Part shown: piece by piece, positions 59,730 through 64,000 of the stretch
How the letters are laid out: every line of letters begins with the position of its first letter
How positions within the stretch are numbered: position 1 is the stretch's first letter
Source: Xylogone sp. PMI_703
Lineage: Eukaryota > Ascomycota > Leotiomycetes
DNA: 64,000 bases
Direction: 5' to 3'
NCBI GenBank assembly: GCA_021399445.1
Contig: JAJTUQ010000003.1
Span: 4,216,001-4,280,000, forward strand
The notes under the pieces: generated by a model
What the model was told of the DNA's origin: nothing
The model's database searches: none
What the model saw: the letters and a program-made list of their open reading frames with translations, nothing else
Position numbers and translations under genes: made by a program

Positions 59730-60092
59730 AATCAGTGGCACAGGGTGTGGAGAAGCAATTGAAAGGTGTCTATGTTTATGTCGGTATAAGTATGATTAAA
59801 GATCAACATGTTAGCGGCGGAGTTAGGAGTAATGAATCACAAAGTTATTCATGATATTACAAGCCCAGAATTCAATTTTCATTCATTAACTTCTCTGTTA
59901 GACTTCCTAATTAGAGCCCATTAAGAATTATACCAGACGAAACCATATTGATTCGAGCTGACGCACTTTTATAAATACCTCTTCAGAAAATATCGAATTA
60001 ATAGACACTAAAAAGCCAGCTTTTAGGTGTCCTTGGTATTTCCCATAAAAGAATCTGAGTTTTGGAAAAAGTAACATCCCTCTGCCCCGTAA
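59730..60092. other. Short intergenic region between kinesin and acidic protein genes
   Basis: About 0.4 kb of probable convergent 3' UTRs. The first ~125 bp may still encode the end of the kinesin if the alternative splice is used. Confidence 0.4.
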
Positions 60093-61127
60093 TTAAACCT
60101 CTGTAATTAATTTCTTTCCCTTAGTACCCGTAGCCTTCTTGATAACGCGCTCTCTAGGAACGATCATGATGCTTTCATCTGAACTTGATGTAGAACTAGA
60201 GTCATCGTCGTCTGGGCGAAACTTGATATCTGAAGCATCCTTCTTTTCCTCCAAAACGCCAAGGGCAAGGTTCATTTCGATGTATTGACGCTTCTTTCGT
60301 CCTCCACTCTTTGCTGAAGAATCTAGTGATGCCTCTTCCTTAGATTGAGAATGTTTGCCATCTTCATTATCATTGGCATCATTGCTGTCGTCATCCTCGC
60401 TGGAGTCGTCGGAATCGGCATCGGAATCGCTCTCAGATTCGGATTCGGACTCGGAGCTGATTTCTAAACGGTGGTCTGCCGACTTTCCCGCGTCTATATC
60501 TGCTTGAAGTTGAGAATTTGCTGCTGCCATTTTTTCAAGGAAGCCTGGTAGTCGTTGGGAGATTGGTGATTCAAATTTGAAGATGTTAGGTTTTTGGTTT
60601 AAGGGGCGGAAGTTCATGATTTCTTCTCTGTGGTGGCGAGAGGGGGATGCGGTAGGGTTTATGACACTAATGCTAGGAAGAGAATGGTGATTTGACTCGT
60701 TATCAGAGTCCTCGGATGTACTGGTGCCAGAAGAACTAGTCTCGGATTCTTCGTCATCTTCTCTAGTTGAGCGACTTCTGTTGTAGTTGGCTCCTAGGCT
60801 ATGGCTTGCTGAGTCGCTTTCATAGCTACGATGAGTAGCGCTGCTGTCGTACAACTCATCTTGGCCCCTCTTTCGGGTGAGACGGTTGGCATACTCCTCT
60901 CCTAGTTCGGAGGGAGTGAATTCGTCCATCGCAAAATGGGCTAGGTCAACGTTGTTAGCCACGTCACGTAGAAAGAAGAAAGAAATACAATGATTATATA
61001 GTGAAAGGAAATACCCACCATAGCGATTAATACGCCATCCTATCATCTCCTGCCTCTCGTACTCGGAAGAGGCGACTGGCGTCACCCGACGTCTCTTTCT
61101 CGATTCCCGGTTATTCAGGAATATCAT
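60093..61127 (-). CDS. Acidic, serine-rich nuclear-type protein of unknown function
   Basis: Two exons on the minus strand: 61127-61019 and 60940-60093 (78-bp intron), giving 318 aa; the join restores INRYAHFAMDEFTPSELG. The start region is strongly basic (NRESRKRRRV), which could be a nuclear localisation signal. The middle has alternating Ser/Asp/Glu runs (SSESESESESDSDADSDDSS) that look like CK2 targets. A motif FRPLNQKPNIFKFESPISQRLPGF precedes the acidic run, and the end has basic residues (VPRERVIKKATGTKGKK). I do not recognise the family. It lies 63 bp downstream of a same-strand small ORF and may be joined to it (see findings). The N-terminal start is therefore uncertain. Confidence 0.6.
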   Translation of the reverse strand: MIFLNNRESRKRRRVTPVASSEYERQEMIGWRINRYGGYFLSLYNHCISFFFLRDVANNVDLAHFAMDEFTPSELGEEYANRLTRKRGQDELYDSSATHRSYESDSASHSLGANYNRSRSTREDDEESETSSSGTSTSEDSDNESNHHSLPSISVINPTASPSRHHREEIMNFRPLNQKPNIFKFESPISQRLPGFLEKMAAANSQLQADIDAGKSADHRLEISSESESESESDSDADSDDSSEDDDSNDANDNEDGKHSQSKEEASLDSSAKSGGRKKRQYIEMNLALGVLEEKKDASDIKFRPDDDDSSSTSSSDESIMIVPRERVIKKATGTKGKKLITEV

Positions 61128-61190
61128 TGAGTCGCTATCCTCTATCTCTAAAAGCAGTAAATGTTAGCAAATAATCGAGCACACTTATTT

Positions 61191-61496
61191 TCATGGAAAC
61201 TTGCGGTCCAGCCAGTCTTCCACCAGGTGCTCTTCATGATGCCCATGGGGCATCTCGAATGGTTCAAAGACGGCATTGGCCGTAAAACATTTCCGCCACA
61301 GATCCAGGTTGGCGGCCATATCATTAGTTGTGCCACTGGCACCAGGATCTGGGAACACTGTTCCCGGGAACATCAGAAGAATTACTTTCTTCTGGTACTC
61401 GTTAAGTTTTGGAGGCGTTGCCTCCCAGGATGCTCGGGTCAAATCCAGGTTGTCCAGTTGGATTCGACCAGCTCCGTCGGAAAAAAGGTAGCTCAT
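61191..61496 (-). CDS. Small conserved-looking protein of unknown function, possibly 5' exon of neighbour
   Basis: A 101-aa frame from the ATG at 61496 (context AAAG before ATG) to the TGA at 61191. The sequence is coding-like: an N-terminal SDGAGRIQLDNLDLTRASWEA strand-helix, KKVILLMFPGTVFP hydrophobic stretch, a DMAANLDLWRKCF helix and an acidic/His-rich end. I do not recognise a family. It either ends at its own stop or is spliced into the acidic-protein gene, through a weak GTTTCC donor at 61200. Both readings are in phase. Confidence 0.45.
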   Translation of the reverse strand: MSYLFSDGAGRIQLDNLDLTRASWEATPPKLNEYQKKVILLMFPGTVFPDPGASGTTNDMAANLDLWRKCFTANAVFEPFEMPHGHHEEHLVEDWLDRKFP

Positions 61497-62262
61497 CTTT
61501 GATATTTCGTGAAACAAAGGTGTCAAGAGAGGATTTATAATGGGTAACCTTGTGGAAAGAAGTGCAGGAGATGTTCGTGAAGATGAAAGAGATGGCAAAG
61601 AGAGAAGTGGAAATTGACAGTGCTTGGACGAACAAAGGATATAAATAAAAAATCTCATACTTACATTTAATGGTTGGTTGGAGGACAATAAAGCTAATAC
61701 AATAGGATATCCTGCAGTTTGAATGTGAATCCAGTCAAACCATCAATACTCGTCAGAAACTCTTCAATTGAGAACTGGCAGCTCATTAGAATATAAAGGA
61801 TGTTATTGTAGAATATGAACAATATCAGCCATGAAAAGCAAATAGTTATTGTTGTATATAATAATTATGACTCTATTGTGAGCGAGTTGTCTACTAACAT
61901 GTCCATATAGAATCACAAGAAAGTTTTCTCATTGACGTCGTTCCCATGAGCGATTGAATCAGGTTAGCCCAAGGCTATTGGTGGCTGGTCCCGCACTTAG
62001 CGTCTCCCCAGCCCCTGCTCAGCCTGTGTCTCAAAGGCCGACAGTGCGACCCAAAACCCCTTATCGTGGGGTCCACTCATGTACGGAGGCACTGTTTGAC
62101 GCCTCGTCTGAAGTGCCGCCTTGACCCTGTGTTCCCTTGCCTTTATATCCTCCGCATGAACTTTTTGTTGTAGACTCCTCATCCCTTGGCCTAAGTGCAT
62201 CTATCCTACAGCTGTCCCAGATAGACCTACTTTTTGACGCACAAGGCTCCCATATAGAGACC
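61497..62262. promoter_or_regulatory. Divergent promoter region between small ORF and eIF4E-like gene
   Basis: About 0.8 kb between divergent starts. No long frame with a recognisable motif is present, and no binding site is claimed. Confidence 0.35.
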
Positions 62263-63107
62263 ATGGCCATGCGACCGTCCCTCTTCACTCGGAACTTGCC
62301 AGCTGCGACAGAGCCCAGTGACTCGGGCTCTCCAGCGGAGCAACGAGATGGTGCAAAGAAGAATATGCTGAAGGCAATGCGGCCTTTACCCACGCAGCAT
62401 TACTGGAACGTCTATTTTGATAGGTAAGTGTTTCCATCTACCACCGGTTCGTAGGGCCTTAACACCGATTGGGCTGACCACCATATAGATCACAAAAGGA
62501 ACAGGCGAAAGCGGCAAATGGATCATATACTGCTGCCCTTGAGAAGGTCGGTAACCAGATCGAGTCTGTCCAGGACTTCTGGCGATACAATAATAATATG
62601 CCGATCGAGCATATTAAAATGCGCGAGTCCATCTATCTCTTCAAACAGGGTTTCCAACCAATATGGGAAGATCGCAGAAACATCAATGGAGGCAGCTGGA
62701 CATTCAGAGTGCCCAAGGCCAATGGTCCGGACTTCTGGACGAGAGTACAGCTAATGGCCATTGGAGAGAAGTTACAGGGTTGCCTGGAAGATGGTAAGTG
62801 AAGGAACATAGGTCTACAGTCACGATGTGACAAGTATAACATTCAATAATTTAACTGACCAGAGACAGGCGATCAAATATGTGGCGTTGGTCTCTCTGTG
62901 CGTTTCAACTCACATCTCATCTCTGTTTGGCATAGAGATGCATCGAAACAGAAATCAATCGATGCCATACTAGCAACAGTACTGGAGGAGTTGCCCGAAG
63001 AACTAAGGCCAAAACCGGACAACTACTTTTACAAGAAGCACTCAGACCATGCCGGGTTTAAGGGGCCAGATTCCACAACAACCGAGAGTGGATCGGCCAA
63101 AGAATAG
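62263..63107 (+). CDS. eIF4E-like cap-binding protein (class II / 4EHP-like)
   Basis: Three exons: 62263-62423, 62489-62793 and 62863-63107, giving 236 aa. The fold markers are present: HYWNVYFDR (with Trp in the first cap-binding position region), SVQDFWRYNNNMP, LFKQGFQPIWED (Trp-Glu of the cap pocket), GGSWTFR and SVWHRDAS. The order and spacing match eIF4E proteins, and details such as the YWNVYF start and the extra IWEDRRN resemble the class II group (eIF4E2/4EHP), which binds cap but represses translation or acts at specific conditions. The assignment to class II is tentative. The length (236 aa) is normal. The first exon begins with a Met-Ala-Met-Arg-Pro leader that is Ser/Pro-rich and likely disordered. 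Confidence 0.88.
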
Positions 63108-63415
63108 GGCGCAGTACAAGGCATTAAAGGACATACCGGTTATTTAGGGAAGGCCGGATTGTCTGCGGTTGCATTTGGGGGGACTTTATCTGGTGTATCT
63201 GAAGGGATCTATGCATATTTACCGGCGTTGTTATTGTTATCCAAGAAAGCATGATATTCACTAAGCATAATAGCTACGTATTCAGCCTCCAGAACGCCTC
63301 TCCTACGGGGTATGGCCAAAACCCTCGTGTGTAACAGACGCCGTAAACTCCCTTGATATACAAACCAGAATGTGCCATCCAACCCAGGATCTTCATTTTG
63401 CCATCAATAGTGTCC
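63108..63415. other. Intergenic region, about 0.3 kb, between convergent genes
   Basis: Probable 3' UTRs of the eIF4E-like gene and the minus-strand EF-hand gene. Nothing else is seen. Confidence 0.45.
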
Positions 63416-64000
63416 TTATCGCCAAACTCCTGCTCTCCTCATGACGCCCTCAAACTCCTCCTTATTTACACCCCTAGCCACTCCGACGCCGCCGTTTGCT
63501 TCAAGAATCATATCCCTTAATAGATCTTCTTCTACATCCTCTCTTAACGCTCTTGCAACTCGCTTCAGACTTGCTAGTGTAATCTTCTCCTCTTCCGCGC
63601 CACCAGCACCGACAGTTGTAAATAATCGAAATGCTTCGTCGACTTCCCTAGTATGCGACTCAGATGTTCGCGTCCGAGAGTGAAACTTCAAGGCGCAGAT
63701 CGCAAGGAAGGAGCTATAGATGGCATAACCTTCACCATCAGGGTCAAGGATGGAGATAAATTCTGCTAGTTCGGAAGGAGACGGGTGAATATCTAGAGCG
63801 CTATTTCAAGTCAGAAAATTACTCGCAGCTGATTCTCGTGGCGAAGCTCTCCTCAAGACTAGTTTGCGCTCAGGAGGCAGACACAACATACATCATAGCC
63901 CTTCTTACATCTTGAATAGGTATAACCCCGTCTTTCTCTCCTGACATCGGTATTGAGAATAAGCCAAATGCCTCTTTGATTTCATTTTCTTCCGCTGCCG
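63416..64000 (-). CDS. EF-hand (calmodulin-like) protein, truncated at window end
   Basis: The visible part has two exons on the minus strand: 64000-63892 (5' end outside the window) and 63800-63416 (91-bp intron between), about 164 residues. The join restores VRRAMIALDIHPSPSELAEFI. Family features are an EIKEAFGLFS-type EF-hand entering helix, a PDGEGYAIYSSFLAI loop-and-helix, and a second EVDEAFRLFTTV entering helix with a VNKEEF exit. The calcium-binding loops are poorly kept: GEKDGVIPIQD, DPDGEGYAIYSS and ANGGVGVARGVNKEEF lack one or more of the usual side chains. So Ca2+ binding may be weak or lost. The spacing of the four helices looks like calmodulin or a myosin essential light chain, but the family cannot be fixed. 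Confidence 0.65.

Noticed and set aside
1..64000. CRISPR arrays, insertion sequences, intact transposons or viral remnants
   Set aside because: No direct-repeat/spacer pattern, transposase, reverse transcriptase or terminal repeats were recognised. Gene structure is nuclear fungal throughout.

Overview
The window reads as nuclear chromosomal DNA of a filamentous ascomycete (Pezizomycotina). The genes carry many short introns (mostly 40-140 bp, usually GTRNGN...YAG). The proteins are typical eukaryotic and fungal ones: epsin, centrin, Nup145, Pho80-like cyclin, Sec3, Srp40/Nopp140, mitochondrial EF-Tu, kinesin-3, an eIF4E-like protein. Gene architecture and protein style suggest Leotiomycetes, but that is a low-confidence impression. 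I see no rRNA, tRNA, transposon, CRISPR or prokaryotic feature.

Layout. 1-8 kb: the 3' part of an alpha/beta hydrolase-dual specificity phosphatase fusion (+), then epsin (+) and the centrin Cdc31 (-). 8-17 kb: a Nup98-Nup96 precursor (+), rebuilt here as six exons coding for 1941 aa, then a DUF676/lipase-like protein (-). 17-31 kb: a Pho80/Pcl-type cyclin (-), followed by an unusually long 7.4-kb gene-poor stretch, then a large proline-rich protein of unknown function (-). 32-39 kb: a divergent mitochondrial pair, FMC1 (-) and an EngB/Mrx8-type GTPase (+), then a 7-exon FUSC/ArAE-type membrane protein (+). 39-50 kb: an unrecognised, possibly decayed gene (-), exocyst Sec3 (-), Srp40/Nopp140 (+) and mitochondrial EF-Tu (-). 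50-64 kb: two divergent alpha/beta hydrolases (a membrane-anchored TAP-like peptidase and an HGGG-type esterase), a secreted RNase T2 (+), a kinesin-3 motor (+), an acidic serine-rich protein with a possibly linked small ORF (-), an eIF4E-like cap-binding protein (+) and a truncated EF-hand gene (-).

Most genes are housekeeping and do not form one pathway. Local themes are a divergent pair of mitochondrial genes (FMC1/MRX8) plus TUF1, and trafficking genes (epsin, Sec3, kinesin). I found no convincing new multi-gene system. The points most worth checking are: a weak-donor intron in Nup145 whose retention would remove most of the Nup96 half; an unannotated minus-strand coding region at 38981-39870; the disputed C-terminus of the kinesin; the unresolved relation of two ORFs at 60-61.5 kb; a 29-nt micro-exon coding for the P-loop of EF-Tu; and the 7.4-kb desert upstream of the cyclin. 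Exon joins were worked out by hand from splice signals, phase and protein continuity. All identities rest on remembered family motifs, without any database search.
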